Origin: Janthinobacterium lividum | GTDB lineage: Bacteria; Pseudomonadota; Gammaproteobacteria; Burkholderiales; Burkholderiaceae_D | NCBI RefSeq assembly: GCF_034424625.1 | Contig: NZ_CP139976.1 | Coordinates: forward strand, 5,828,001-5,892,000 | Reading direction: 5' to 3' | Length of the DNA stretch: 64,000 bases | Shown here: positions 27,501-36,495 of the stretch, piece after piece | Layout of the letters: each line of letters opens with the position of its first letter | Numbering within the stretch: position 1 is the stretch's first letter | Notes under the pieces: model-generated | What the model saw: only the letters and a program-made list of their open reading frames with translations | What the model was told of the DNA's origin: nothing | Databases searched by the model: none | Position numbers and translations under genes: made by a program

Positions 27501-27664
27501 TTAGAGCCTATCCCAGTAGATGAATACATCCCCCGCTGGCGCGCCTCAGAAGCGGGGACTGCGTTGATCGTCGTCGCGTGGCTCGCCACGCGTCCTCCTC
27601 ACGCCTTGTCCGCGCTCCTGATGTGCTGCCAGCAGAAGACGCTCCCTACTGGGATAGGCTCTTA
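27501..27664. mobile_element. MITE-like element with 16-bp terminal inverted repeats
   Basis: Perfect 16-bp inverted repeats GAGCCTATCCCAGTAG (27504-27519) and CTACTGGGATAGGCTC (27646-27661) enclose about 126 bases with no coding capacity. Each end is flanked by TTA (27501-27503 and 27662-27664), consistent with a 3-bp target duplication. Inside are hairpins CCCCGCT/AGCGGGG and CGCGTGGC/GCCACGCG. Three-base TNA duplications and GAGCC-type tips are seen in some IS5-group elements; that affiliation is inference. Confidence 0.65.
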
Positions 27665-27716
27665 GCCTATATTTTTCATACACTTATGGATAATTCAAGA
27701 CGAAAAGAATCCGCAT

Positions 27717-27754
27717 AAAAAAAGCGCCGCCCGCGCGAAGATCGCGGGCGGCGC
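27717..27754 (-). terminator. Terminator of the paa operon
   Basis: On the minus strand a perfect 12-bp stem GCGCCGCCCGCG / CGCGGGCGGCGC (27743-27754 with 27724-27735) is followed by seven Ts (27717-27723), 40 bases after the paaZ stop. Confidence 0.92.
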
Positions 27755-27793
27755 CGTTCAAACCAATCCTGCCAGAGACGCTTACTCTCGGAC

Positions 27794-29845
27794 TTACTCG
27801 CGCTTCGACACCAGGGTCAGAATATCGTAGCTGGCCACCAGTTCCTCGTTCTGGTTCGTCACCTGCACGTCCCACGCGACCACGCCCTGGCCCACGCCAA
27901 ACACGTCCTTGCGGTTGCGGTCGACCTTGCGCTTGCACGTCAGGCGGGCGCGGATGGTGTCGCCAATCGCCACCGGCGCGACGAAGCGCAGGTTGTCCAG
28001 GCCATAGTTGGCCAGCACAGGACCGACGCCTGGCGAGACGAACAGGCCGGCGGCGGCCGACAGCACAAAGTAGCCGTGGGCGATGCGCTTGCCGAACTGC
28101 GACTCCTTGGCCGCGATTTCATCGAAGTGCATGTAGAAGAAGTCGCCCGAAATGCCGCCGAAGGCGACGATGTCGGCTTCGCTGACGGTGCGGCGGTGCG
28201 TGAGCAGCGAGTCGCCCGTCTTCAAGTCCTCGAAGTGCTTGCGGAACGGGTGGATCGGGCTTTCATTGACGTCCGCGCCGCGCACGTATTCGCCGGTGAT
28301 GGCCGCCAGCATGGTCGGCGAGCCTTGCACGGCCGCCCGTTGCAGGTAGTGGCGCACGGCGCGCACGCCGCCCAGCTCTTCGCCGCCGCCCGCGCGGCCA
28401 GGGCCGCCGTGCTTCAGTTGCGGCAGCGGCGAGCCATGGCCCGTCGAATCGACGGACGCCACGCGCTCGAGCACGTGCACGCGTCCATGCGTGGCCGCCA
28501 CTTGCGGCACCACGCGCGCGGCGATCTTCGGATCGCGCGTCACCAGGGTGCTCACCAGGCTACCCTTGCCGCGCGCTGCCAGGGCCAGCGCTTCATCGAT
28601 GTCCTTATAGCCCATCATGGTGCTGACGGGGCCGAACGCTTCCACGTCATGCACGGCATCGTTGCCGAAAGCGTCGCGGCACAGCAGCAGGGTCGGCGAG
28701 AAAAAGCTGCCGTCAAGGGCACCATCGCCCAAAGGACTAAAACCGTCAGCCGCGCCGAACACCACTTCATTACCTTGCGACAGGGTGGCGACCCGTTCGG
28801 CCACGTCGTTCTGCTGTTCCTTCGACGCCAGCGCGCCCATGCGCACGCCCTCGATGGACGGATCGCCCACCACCACCTTGGCCAGGCGTTCGCGCAGGCG
28901 CGTGCCGACGGCGTCCATCAGGTGCTCGGGCACGATGATGCGGCGGATGGCCGTGCACTTCTGGCCCGATTTCCCCGTCATCTCGCGCACGACTTCCTTG
29001 ACGAACAGGTCGAATTCCACGTCGTCTGGCGTGACGTCCGGCGCCAGGATGGCGCAATTGAGCGAATCGGCTTCGCCGTTGAAGGGCACGGATTGGGCGA
29101 TCAGGTTCGGATTCGTGCGCAGCTTGGCGGCCGTGGCGGCCGATCCCGTGAATGTCACGAAATCCTGGCCATTCAGGCGGTCCAGCAAGTCGCCCGTGGA
29201 ACCGATCACCAACTGCAAGCTGCCGGCCGGCAGCAAGCCCGATTCATGCATCATGCGCACGACGGCCTGCGTCAGGTAACTGGTCGCCGTGGCCGGTTTG
29301 GCGATGCAGGGCATGGCTGCCAGGAAGCTGGGCGCGAATTTTTCCAGCAAACCCCAGATGGGGAAATTGAAGGCGTTGATGTGCACGGCCAGGCCGCCGC
29401 GCGGTACCAGGATGTGCGTGCCGGCGAAACCGCCTTTTTTACCGAGCGCGATGGCCGGGCCTTCGTGCAGCACGTTCGACGACGGCAACTCGTGGCTGCC
29501 CATGCTGGCGTAGGCGAACAGGGTACCCGTGCCGCCTTCAATATCGACCCAGCTGTCGGCACGCGTGGCGCCCGACAGGTGCGAAATCGCATACAGTTCT
29601 TCCTTGCGCTCGACCAGGTACAGGGCCAGCGCCTTCAGGCGCGCGGCGCGCTGCTGGAAGTCCAGCGCCATCAGGCCCGGCACGCCCGTCTTGCGGGCAT
29701 ACGTGACGGCTTCGTCGAAGTCGATCTTTTCCGCATGCGTGTGATAGATGACGCGGTTGTTCAAGGCGCTGTGCAAGGGCACGGCAGCGCTTTCGCCCAG
29801 CCAGCGGTCGGCGATCAGGCTTTGCAGGGTGGATATATGAGCCAT
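27794..29845 (-). CDS. paaZ: Bifunctional oxepin-CoA hydrolase / 3-oxo-5,6-dehydrosuberyl-CoA semialdehyde dehydrogenase
   Basis: 683 residues, normal for fused PaaZ. N-terminal aldehyde dehydrogenase domain (about 1-520) with the cofactor-binding TFTGSAATA and the catalytic cysteine in [10 protein letters not shown]-terminal MaoC hot-dog hydratase domain (about 540-680) with the catalytic [14 protein letters not shown] region. It hydrolyses oxepin-CoA to open the ring and oxidises the aldehyde with NADP. Last gene of the catabolic cluster, 32 bases after paaY. No truncation. Confidence 0.97.
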   Translation of the reverse strand: MAHISTLQSLIADRWLGESAAVPLHSALNNRVIYHTHAEKIDFDEAVTYARKTGVPGLMALDFQQRAARLKALALYLVERKEELYAISHLSGATRADSWVDIEGGTGTLFAYASMGSHELPSSNVLHEGPAIALGKKGGFAGTHILVPRGGLAVHINAFNFPIWGLLEKFAPSFLAAMPCIAKPATATSYLTQAVVRMMHESGLLPAGSLQLVIGSTGDLLDRLNGQDFVTFTGSAATAAKLRTNPNLIAQSVPFNGEADSLNCAILAPDVTPDDVEFDLFVKEVVREMTGKSGQKCTAIRRIIVPEHLMDAVGTRLRERLAKVVVGDPSIEGVRMGALASKEQQNDVAERVATLSQGNEVVFGAADGFSPLGDGALDGSFFSPTLLLCRDAFGNDAVHDVEAFGPVSTMMGYKDIDEALALAARGKGSLVSTLVTRDPKIAARVVPQVAATHGRVHVLERVASVDSTGHGSPLPQLKHGGPGRAGGGEELGGVRAVRHYLQRAAVQGSPTMLAAITGEYVRGADVNESPIHPFRKHFEDLKTGDSLLTHRRTVSEADIVAFGGISGDFFYMHFDEIAAKESQFGKRIAHGYFVLSAAAGLFVSPGVGPVLANYGLDNLRFVAPVAIGDTIRARLTCKRKVDRNRKDVFGVGQGVVAWDVQVTNQNEELVASYDILTLVSKRE

Positions 29846-29877
29846 GTGGTTTACTCCTATGTTGGTTTACTGCGTGC

Positions 29878-30492
29878 TTACTGCGCTGCTGCGTTCTTGT
29901 GCAAATGCAGCGGCAAGGCGGATTCGAAATTCAGGCGCTGGCGGCCGGCCTCGACTTCCGTCAGGGCCTCCACCTCGCGCATCGTCTGCATGGAACGCAC
30001 GGCCAGTTCGTGATATTGGCCCGTGCCCGAGCTTTTCCATTTGATTTCATCGTCGGTCAGCGCGCGGATGATCTTGGCCGGCGTGCCCACCACCATGCTG
30101 CGCGGCGTGACGATCATGCCCGCCTTCACAAAACTCATGGCCGCGACGATGGATTCCTCGCCGATGACGGCGTTATCCATCACCACGGCGTTCATGCCGA
30201 CGAGCGCATTGCGGCCGATGCGGCAGCCATGCAGCACGGCACCATGGCCGACATGGCCGTCGACTTCGACCACCGTGTCGCAGCCGGGGAAGCCGTGCAT
30301 GACGCAGGTGTCCTGCAGGTTCGCGCCCTCCTCCAGGATCAGGCGGCCGAAGTCGCCGCGGATCGAGGCCAGCGGACCGATATAGCAGCGCGGACCGATG
30401 ATCACGTCACCGATCAGCACGGCCGACGGGTGCACATAGGCGCTGGGGTGGACGACGGGGGTGACGCCGTTGATTTCGTAGACTTTGACCAT
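29878..30492 (-). CDS. paaY: PaaY gamma-carbonic-anhydrase-fold thioesterase
   Basis: 204 residues, left-handed beta-helix of hexapeptide repeats ([20 protein letters not shown] onward). PaaY removes CoA from dead-end ring-hydroxylated CoA thioesters in the phenylacetate pathway, protecting free CoA. ATG 30492 ([10 protein letters not shown]) matches the family start and has GGAAAG upstream; an upstream in-frame start at 30510 is less likely. Lies between the transporter genes and paaZ. Confidence 0.93.
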   Translation of the reverse strand: MVKVYEINGVTPVVHPSAYVHPSAVLIGDVIIGPRCYIGPLASIRGDFGRLILEEGANLQDTCVMHGFPGCDTVVEVDGHVGHGAVLHGCRIGRNALVGMNAVVMDNAVIGEESIVAAMSFVKAGMIVTPRSMVVGTPAKIIRALTDDEIKWKSSGTGQYHELAVRSMQTMREVEALTEVEAGRQRLNFESALPLHLHKNAAAQ

Positions 30493-30547
30493 ACTCACTT
30501 TCCAATACACATGTTGCGCAAGCTATTTCTAAACGCAACGTAGAGCT

Positions 30548-30588
30548 GGGGTCAGACGGGGACGCCGGGTCCCGACGGGTCTGACCCC
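30548..30588. repeat. Palindromic repeat GGGGTCAGAC...GTCTGACCCC
   Basis: Ten-base perfect arms (30548-30557, 30579-30588) with a GC-rich centre that can pair further (CCGGG/CCCGA). It lies just after the livF stop and before paaY, so it could attenuate transcription between transporter and distal paa genes. I recall very similar palindromes scattered in Oxalobacteraceae genomes; this needs a genome-wide count. Confidence 0.6.
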
Positions 30589-30594
30589 GGATTT

Positions 30595-31329
30595 TCACAT
30601 GCCCAGATAGGCACTTTGCACCTGCTCGTTATGCAGCAATTCAGGCCCCGGACCGGACAGCGTGATGGCGCCCGTCTCGATCACGTAGCCCACGTCGGCG
30701 ATCGACAGGGCGGCGTGCGCGTTCTGCTCGACGAGGAAGATGGTGATGCCCTGGTCGCGCAGCTCGGCCACGATACGGAATATCTCCGCGATCAGGAGCG
30801 GCGCCAGGCCCATGCTCGGTTCATCGAGCAGCAGCAGTTGCGGACGGCCCATCAGCGCGCGCGCCATGGCCAGCATCTGCTGCTGTCCGCCCGATAACGT
30901 CCCGGCCAGCAGCAAGCGCTTTTCCTTCAGTATCGGGAACAGGCCGTACATGCGCTCCATGTCACCGGCCACGTCCTGCGGTGGGCGTGTAAAAGCCCCC
31001 AGGCGCAGGTTGTCTTCCACCGTCATGGGGCCGAACACTTGCCGCCCTTCCGGCACCTGGCAGATGCCGGCGCGCACGCGCCTGTCGGCGCTCATGCGGC
31101 TGACGTCCTGGCCGGCGAAGGCGATGCTGCCGGCGCTGATCGGCTGCACGCCGGAGATCGCCCGCAGCAGGGTTGTCTTGCCGGCGCCATTCGCGCCCAC
31201 CAGCGCCACCAGCTGGCCCTGACGCACTTGCAGGTCGATGCCGTGCAAAGCCTGGATGCGGCCATAATGACTGGTCAGGCCGGCGATATCGAGCACCAGC
31301 GGAGTCTGAGGTATTTCCATTGTCATCAT
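30595..31329 (-). CDS. Branched-chain-type ABC transporter ATPase (LivF-like)
   Basis: 244 residues. Walker A GANGAGKTT, signature LSGGQQQMLAMARALM, Walker B LLLLDEPSMGLAP and the H-loop residue region IFLVEQNAHAAL. It pairs with the LivG-like ATPase. Start ATG 31329 overlaps the LivG stop (ATGATGA). Being inside the paa cluster, the transporter probably imports phenylacetate or a related aromatic acid rather than leucine; this is inference. Confidence 0.93.
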   Translation of the reverse strand: MMTMEIPQTPLVLDIAGLTSHYGRIQALHGIDLQVRQGQLVALVGANGAGKTTLLRAISGVQPISAGSIAFAGQDVSRMSADRRVRAGICQVPEGRQVFGPMTVEDNLRLGAFTRPPQDVAGDMERMYGLFPILKEKRLLLAGTLSGGQQQMLAMARALMGRPQLLLLDEPSMGLAPLLIAEIFRIVAELRDQGITIFLVEQNAHAALSIADVGYVIETGAITLSGPGPELLHNEQVQSAYLGM

Positions 31330-32081
31330 GCCGCCACCCCCAGATATGCCGCCACCACGTCGGGATTGGCGCGCACTTCGGCGGCGGTCCCTTCGGCCAG
31401 CTTCTTGCCATAGTCGAGCACCAGGATATGGTCCGACAGATTCATCACCAGTTTCATGTCATGCTCGACCAGCACCACCGTCACGCCCGATTGCGCCACC
31501 TTGCGGATCAGCGCTTCGATCTCGCCCGTTTCCGTGTGGTTCAGGCCCGCGGCCGGTTCATCGAGCAGCAGCACTTTCGGCTTGGCCGCCAGCGCGCGGG
31601 CAATTTCCAGGCGCTTCAAGGCGCCATACGACATCTGTCCCGCCTCGTCATCGATATGCCGGCCCACGCCGACGAATTCCATCAGGCCCGCCGCCTCGTC
31701 GCGGCAAGCCGCATCCGCGCGGCGCACGGACGGCAAACGCAGCATGGAAGCGAACAGGTTCTGGTTCAGGCGCAGATGCGCGCCCACCATCACATTGTCG
31801 ATAGCCGTCATGTTCATGCACACTTGCAGGTTCTGGAAGGTGCGGCTCATGCCGCGCCGCGCCAGCGCATCGGGCGGCATGGCGGCCACGTTCTCGCCAT
31901 TGAGCAGGATTTCTCCCTTGCTCGGCGTGTAGACGCCCGTGATCAGGTTGAACAGGGTCGTCTTGCCGGCGCCATTGGGCCCGATCACGGAGTGGATATT
32001 ACCCTCCTTGACGGTAAAGCTCACATCCTGCACCGCGTGCACGCCGCCAAAGCTCTTGCTCAGATTGTTAATCGTCAGCAT
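31326..32081 (-). CDS. Branched-chain-type ABC transporter ATPase (LivG-like)
   Basis: 251 residues. Walker A GPNGAGKTTLFN, signature MSYGALKRLEIARAL (a variant of LSGGQ typical for LivG), Walker B LLLDEPAAGLNHTE, H-loop VVLVEHDMKLVM. One base separates it from the permease gene upstream and it overlaps livF. Part of the five-gene transporter embedded in the phenylacetate cluster. Confidence 0.93.
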   Translation of the reverse strand: MLTINNLSKSFGGVHAVQDVSFTVKEGNIHSVIGPNGAGKTTLFNLITGVYTPSKGEILLNGENVAAMPPDALARRGMSRTFQNLQVCMNMTAIDNVMVGAHLRLNQNLFASMLRLPSVRRADAACRDEAAGLMEFVGVGRHIDDEAGQMSYGALKRLEIARALAAKPKVLLLDEPAAGLNHTETGEIEALIRKVAQSGVTVVLVEHDMKLVMNLSDHILVLDYGKKLAEGTAAEVRANPDVVAAYLGVAA

Positions 32082-32082
32082 C

Positions 32083-33087
32083 TCATACCTCCTGCGCCGG
32101 TGGTTTTGCCGCGCCTTCGGGGGCTTTGGGTACCTGCGGCACTCCTGCCCGTTTGCGTGACCGGCTGGCCAGGCTGGGCACGAGGCCTTTCGGCATGAAG
32201 ATCATGGTGGCCATCAGGATCACGCCAAACACCACCGTTTCCCAGCCTTCAAAACTGGACAGCAGTTGCGGCAGGATAGTCAGCAGGGCCGCGCCGATGA
32301 TGGAGCCGAAGATCGACGCCATGCCGCCCACCACCACCATCGTCACCAGCTCGATCGAGTGGAAGAAGCCCGCCAGGTTGGGCGTGATGAAACCGATGTA
32401 ATGGGCACTGATGCTGCCCGCGATGCTGGCAATGACAGCCGACAGCACGAACACGCGTACCTTGAAGCGGGTCGTATCGACGCCGACCACGCGGGCCGCC
32501 ACTTCCGAACCGTGGATGGCCTGCAGCGCGCGGCCGACAGGCGAATCGATCAGGTTCAGGGCCAGCCACGTCACCAGCAACAGCAGCACGGCGCACAGGA
32601 TGTACCACGATTTTTCGCCGGCGATTTCCAGCCCGGCGACCGAGAAGGCGGACACGCCGATGCCGTCAGGGCCGCCCGTCCACTGCGTCTCGTTGTTGAT
32701 GACGATGGAAATGATGATGCCCAGGCCCAGGGTCGCCATGGCCAGGGTGTGGCCCTTGAGTTTCAGCACGGGACGCGCCAGCAGCAGGGCCAGCAAGCCC
32801 GTGGCAACCGCTCCTGCGGCCAGCGCGGCCAGCGGCGGCCAGCTGTAGTGCGTGGTCAGCACGGCAGACGCATACGCGCCCAGGCCGTAGAAACCGGCGT
32901 GGCCCAGGCTGATCTGGCCCGTATAGCCCATCAGCAGGTTCAGGCCGATGACGACGATGGCGTTCAGGGCAATGCGAATCGCCACGTCATAATAGAACGC
33001 ATTGGTGAGGAACAGGGGCAGGATGGCCAGCACCAGGGCCAGCAACAACAGGCCACCGTGGCGTGAGCGGGCAAAGAAACTCTTCAT
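32083..33087 (-). CDS. Branched-chain-type ABC permease (LivM-like)
   Basis: 334 residues with about nine membrane spans and the LivM family motif NLLMGYTGQISLGHAGFYGL. The C-terminus has a basic, proline-rich tail. ATG 33087 overlaps the LivH stop (ATGA). It forms the membrane channel with the LivH-like protein. Confidence 0.93.
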   Translation of the reverse strand: MKSFFARSRHGGLLLLALVLAILPLFLTNAFYYDVAIRIALNAIVVIGLNLLMGYTGQISLGHAGFYGLGAYASAVLTTHYSWPPLAALAAGAVATGLLALLLARPVLKLKGHTLAMATLGLGIIISIVINNETQWTGGPDGIGVSAFSVAGLEIAGEKSWYILCAVLLLLVTWLALNLIDSPVGRALQAIHGSEVAARVVGVDTTRFKVRVFVLSAVIASIAGSISAHYIGFITPNLAGFFHSIELVTMVVVGGMASIFGSIIGAALLTILPQLLSSFEGWETVVFGVILMATMIFMPKGLVPSLASRSRKRAGVPQVPKAPEGAAKPPAQEV

Positions 33088-33962
33088 ACACGCTCCGAAT
33101 TTTTAGCGCCAAACAAGCCTTGCGGCAGGAAGAACAGGATCAATAAAATCAGCACAAAGGGGACGGCATCTTTATAAGCCGACGAGATGTAGCCGGCCGT
33201 CATGGCTTCGGCGATGCCGAGGATCAGGCCACCGGCAATCGCGCCCGCGCCGCCACCCAGGCCGCCGAGGACGGCGGCGACAAAGCCTTTCAGGCCCAGC
33301 ATGATGCCCGCGTCGTAAGACGTATACGTGATCGGTGCAACGAGGATGCCGCCGGCAGCGCCCAGCAGGGCCGACAGGCCAAACGAGAACAGCAGCACCT
33401 TGCGCGTGTTGATGCCCACCAGTTGCGCGGCCAGCTTGTTGTGGGAGGTGGCCAGCATGGCCTTGCCCATCAGCGTGCGGCCGAAGAACCAGCCCAGCAC
33501 CAGCACGATGACGACGGTGACGCCCAGCACCCACAGGCTTTGCGGCAGCAGGCTGGCGCCCAGGAACTCGATCGGCGCGTCGCCGGAAAACGCTGGCAGC
33601 GAATGCGTGTCCTTGCCCAGCCAGATTTGCACCAGGCCGCGCAGCACGAGCGAGGCGCCAATGGTGATGATCAGGAGCGTGATGACCTGTGCATTTTGCG
33701 CCGGTTCGATCACGGTTTTTTCCATCAGCAGGCCAACGATACCGGTGGCGATGACGGCCAGGATGATGGCCAGCGGCAGCGGCACGCCGGCGGCCGACAT
33801 CACGGCAGCCAGCATCCCACCCAGCATGATGAATTCGCCCTGGGCGAAATTAATCACGCCGCTGGTGTTGTAGATGATGGTGAAGCCCAGCGCCGCCAGC
33901 GCGTAGGCGGAACCGACCGTCATCCCGGAATACAGAAATTGTAGAAATTGTGCGACTTCCAT
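33084..33962 (-). CDS. Branched-chain-type ABC permease (LivH-like)
   Basis: 292 residues, about eight membrane spans, family motif IIYNTSGVINFAQGEFIMLG near the N-terminus and the cytoplasmic EAA-like loop around TRKVLLFSFGLSALLGAAGG. Starts 72 bases after the binding-protein gene. Channel partner of the LivM-like protein. Confidence 0.93.
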   Translation of the reverse strand: MEVAQFLQFLYSGMTVGSAYALAALGFTIIYNTSGVINFAQGEFIMLGGMLAAVMSAAGVPLPLAIILAVIATGIVGLLMEKTVIEPAQNAQVITLLIITIGASLVLRGLVQIWLGKDTHSLPAFSGDAPIEFLGASLLPQSLWVLGVTVVIVLVLGWFFGRTLMGKAMLATSHNKLAAQLVGINTRKVLLFSFGLSALLGAAGGILVAPITYTSYDAGIMLGLKGFVAAVLGGLGGGAGAIAGGLILGIAEAMTAGYISSAYKDAVPFVLILLILFFLPQGLFGAKNSERV

Positions 33963-34034
33963 GGTGTCTCCATTATGTTCGGCTATGCGCGGACCGCCTT
34001 CGAGGGCGGCCCGCGCAGGTACTTCTCGCTTACA

Positions 34035-35186
34035 TCATTTCGACAATTGCCATTCGCCGTTCTTCACTTCGACCATGCGGAAAGCCGACAGATCCAGGCC
34101 CATGTGGTCTTTGGCCGACATGTTGAAGACGCCCGTCGTGCCGACAAAACCCTTGGTCGACTCCAGCGCCGCCCGCACTTTGTCGCGGTCCGTGCCGCCG
34201 GCGCGCTTGATGGCGTCGACCGACAGGTTCAGGGCGTCGAGCGCATAGCCGCCAAAGGTCGATGGGTCGATCTTGTAGCGGTCCTTATACGTCTTGTCGT
34301 AGCCGACGACGATAGCCTTTTGCGCATCGCTGTCCGGCAGCATGGCGCCGATCAGGAGGGCTGGCGTTGGCAGACGCACGCCTTCGGCGGCCTTGCCCGA
34401 CAATTTGAGATATTCGTCGGACGCCACGCCATGCGACTGGTACAACGGCAGCGCGGCCATGCCCAGCTGGCCATAGTTCTTGGTCACGACCGCCGGGCCC
34501 TGGCCCAGGCCGAAGACGAAGACGGCTTGCACGCCAGCAGTATTCTTGATGCGCGTGAGCTGCGCCGTGATGTCCGTGTCTTTCGGGCCGTAGGTTTCAT
34601 CGGCCACCAGCGTGATGCCGTATTTCGAGGCGACGATTTGCGATTCCTTGCGGCCCGAAGCGCCAAAGCCGCTCGTTTCCGACAGCAGGCCCACCTTGCT
34701 GATGCCGCGCTTCTTCATGTCCTCGAACACCTTCTCTGCCGCCATGCGATCCGTATGCGGCGTCTTGAACACCCATTTCTTGACCGGGTCGATGATGACC
34801 ACGGCGCCGGCCAGCGAGATGAACGGCATGCTGGCGCGCTCCACCAGCGGCGCCATCGCCATCGTCGCGCCGGTGGTGGTGCCGCCGATCAGTACATCGA
34901 CCTTGTCGGACTCGATCAGGCGCTTGGTAAAACCGTTGGCCTTGGCGGCATCGCTGCCGTCATCGTAATGCACGAGTTCCAGCTTGCGTCCCAGGACGCC
35001 GCCGGCCGCGTTGATCTTCTCGATATACAGCTGCAGGGTTTTCAGTTCCGGGTCGCCCAGGAAGGCGGCAGGTCCCGTGACGGACAGCACGGAGCCGATC
35101 TTGATGTTATCGGCCGCATACGCGCCCACGGCGGACATGGCCAGCACGCCGGCGATCAGGGTTTTCTTGAAGATATTGGCAATCAT
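34035..35186 (-). CDS. Periplasmic substrate-binding protein of the Liv-type transporter
   Basis: 383 residues from ATG 35186 (GGAG upstream). Signal peptide (1-23, ending VGAYA), then a type I periplasmic binding fold (Peripla_BP_6): IKIGSVLSVTGPAAFLGDPE, GGTTTGATMAMAPLVE and GGYALDALNL are typical. Similar proteins bound to aromatic catabolic clusters take benzoate or phenylacetate-type acids. First gene of the transporter block, 77 bases after paaJ. The ligand cannot be read from the sequence. Confidence 0.92.
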   Translation of the reverse strand: MIANIFKKTLIAGVLAMSAVGAYAADNIKIGSVLSVTGPAAFLGDPELKTLQLYIEKINAAGGVLGRKLELVHYDDGSDAAKANGFTKRLIESDKVDVLIGGTTTGATMAMAPLVERASMPFISLAGAVVIIDPVKKWVFKTPHTDRMAAEKVFEDMKKRGISKVGLLSETSGFGASGRKESQIVASKYGITLVADETYGPKDTDITAQLTRIKNTAGVQAVFVFGLGQGPAVVTKNYGQLGMAALPLYQSHGVASDEYLKLSGKAAEGVRLPTPALLIGAMLPDSDAQKAIVVGYDKTYKDRYKIDPSTFGGYALDALNLSVDAIKRAGGTDRDKVRAALESTKGFVGTTGVFNMSAKDHMGLDLSAFRMVEVKNGEWQLSK

Positions 35187-35263
35187 TGTGGTCTCCACCA
35201 GGTTGGCACTACGGTCAAATTGGGTGGTGCTATCTTGCACCTTGTTTTATATACTGCTTTCTT

Positions 35264-36469
35264 TTATACGCGTTCAATAACGATGGCAATACCCTGCCCC
35301 ACGCCGATGCACATGGTGCACAGCGCATAGCGCCCGCCCGTTCGTTCGAGCTGGTTCAGCGCGGCCATCACCAGGCGCGCGCCCGATGCGCCCAGCGGGT
35401 GGCCGATGGCGATCGCACCGCCATTCGGATTTACGTGGGCCGCATCGTCCGCCAGCCCCAGGTCGCGCGTCACCGCCAGTGCCTGCGCCGCAAACGCTTC
35501 ATTGAGTTCGATCACGTCCATCTGCTCAATGCTCAATCCCGTTTGCGCCAGCACCTTGCGCGACGCGGGCGATGGACCAAAACCCATGATGCGCGGCGCC
35601 AGCCCGGCCGTGGCCATGCCCAGTACCTTTGCGCGCGGCGTCAGTTTGTATTTGTCGACGGCGGCGGCGGACGCCAGCAGGATGGCGCAGGCGCCATCGT
35701 TCAAGCCCGAGGCATTGCCGGCCGTGACTGTGCCGTCCGGCTTGACCACGCCCTTGAGCTTTGCCAGCATGTCCAGCGAGGTATCGGGACGCGGATGTTC
35801 ATCCATCGTCACCATTTTCGGCTCGCCTTTTTTTTGCGGCACGGCGACGGGCACGATTTCGCGCTCGAACACGCCTGCCGCGTGGGCGGCCGCCCAGCGC
35901 TGCTGGCTGCGCTGGGCCAGCGCATCCTGGTCGGCGCGGCTGATGCCAAATTCCACGGCCACGTTTTCCGCCGTTTCCGGCATGGTGTCGATGCCGTACT
36001 GCGCCTTCATCTTGCCGTTCACAAAACGCCAGCCCAGGGTCGTGTCTTCGATTTTCGCCGCGCGCGCAAACGCGCTGTCGGCCTTGCCCATCACGAAAGG
36101 CGCGCGCGTCATGCTTTCCACGCCACCGGCGATGATCAGTTCCGCCTCGCCCGCCTTGATGGAACGGGCAGCCATGCCGACGGCATCCAGGCTGGAGCCG
36201 CACAGACGGTTGATGGTATTGGCGGGTACTGCCGCCGGCAAGCCGGCCAGCAGCGCAGCCATGCGGCCCACGTTGCGGTTGTCCTCGCCCGCCTGATTGG
36301 CGCAGCCGTAGAACACGTCGTCGATGGCGGCCCAGTCGACGGACGGGTTGCGGGCGATCAGCGCGGCAATCGGCAGCGCACCCAGGTCGTCCGCGCGCAC
36401 GCTGGACAGCGCGCCGCCATAGCGGCCAAACGGGGTGCGTACGGCGTCACAGATAAAAGCGTCATTCAT
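35264..36469 (-). CDS. paaJ: 3-oxoadipyl-CoA / 3-oxo-5,6-dehydrosuberyl-CoA thiolase
   Basis: 401 residues, the normal thiolase length. Catalytic residues: nucleophilic cysteine in NRLCGSSLDA, histidine in GGAIAIGHPLGASG, and the second cysteine in CTMCIGVGQG. It performs the thiolytic steps that release acetyl-CoA and succinyl-CoA at the end of the phenylacetate pathway; PcaF of the beta-ketoadipate pathway is nearly identical, so context decides. 26 bases from paaK. Confidence 0.95.
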   Translation of the reverse strand: MNDAFICDAVRTPFGRYGGALSSVRADDLGALPIAALIARNPSVDWAAIDDVFYGCANQAGEDNRNVGRMAALLAGLPAAVPANTINRLCGSSLDAVGMAARSIKAGEAELIIAGGVESMTRAPFVMGKADSAFARAAKIEDTTLGWRFVNGKMKAQYGIDTMPETAENVAVEFGISRADQDALAQRSQQRWAAAHAAGVFEREIVPVAVPQKKGEPKMVTMDEHPRPDTSLDMLAKLKGVVKPDGTVTAGNASGLNDGACAILLASAAAVDKYKLTPRAKVLGMATAGLAPRIMGFGPSPASRKVLAQTGLSIEQMDVIELNEAFAAQALAVTRDLGLADDAAHVNPNGGAIAIGHPLGASGARLVMAALNQLERTGGRYALCTMCIGVGQGIAIVIERV

Positions 36470-36495
36470 GTCTGGTTCCTTGTTCGGGCGAGCTA

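Noticed and set aside
27374..27523. 49-codon open frame running into the MITE-like element
   Set aside because: Its stop lies at the left edge of the element and there is no ribosome-binding site; not credible as a gene.
30595..35186. Calling the transporter genes livKHMGF for leucine uptake
   Set aside because: Family membership does not give the substrate, and the location in the paa cluster argues for an aromatic acid.
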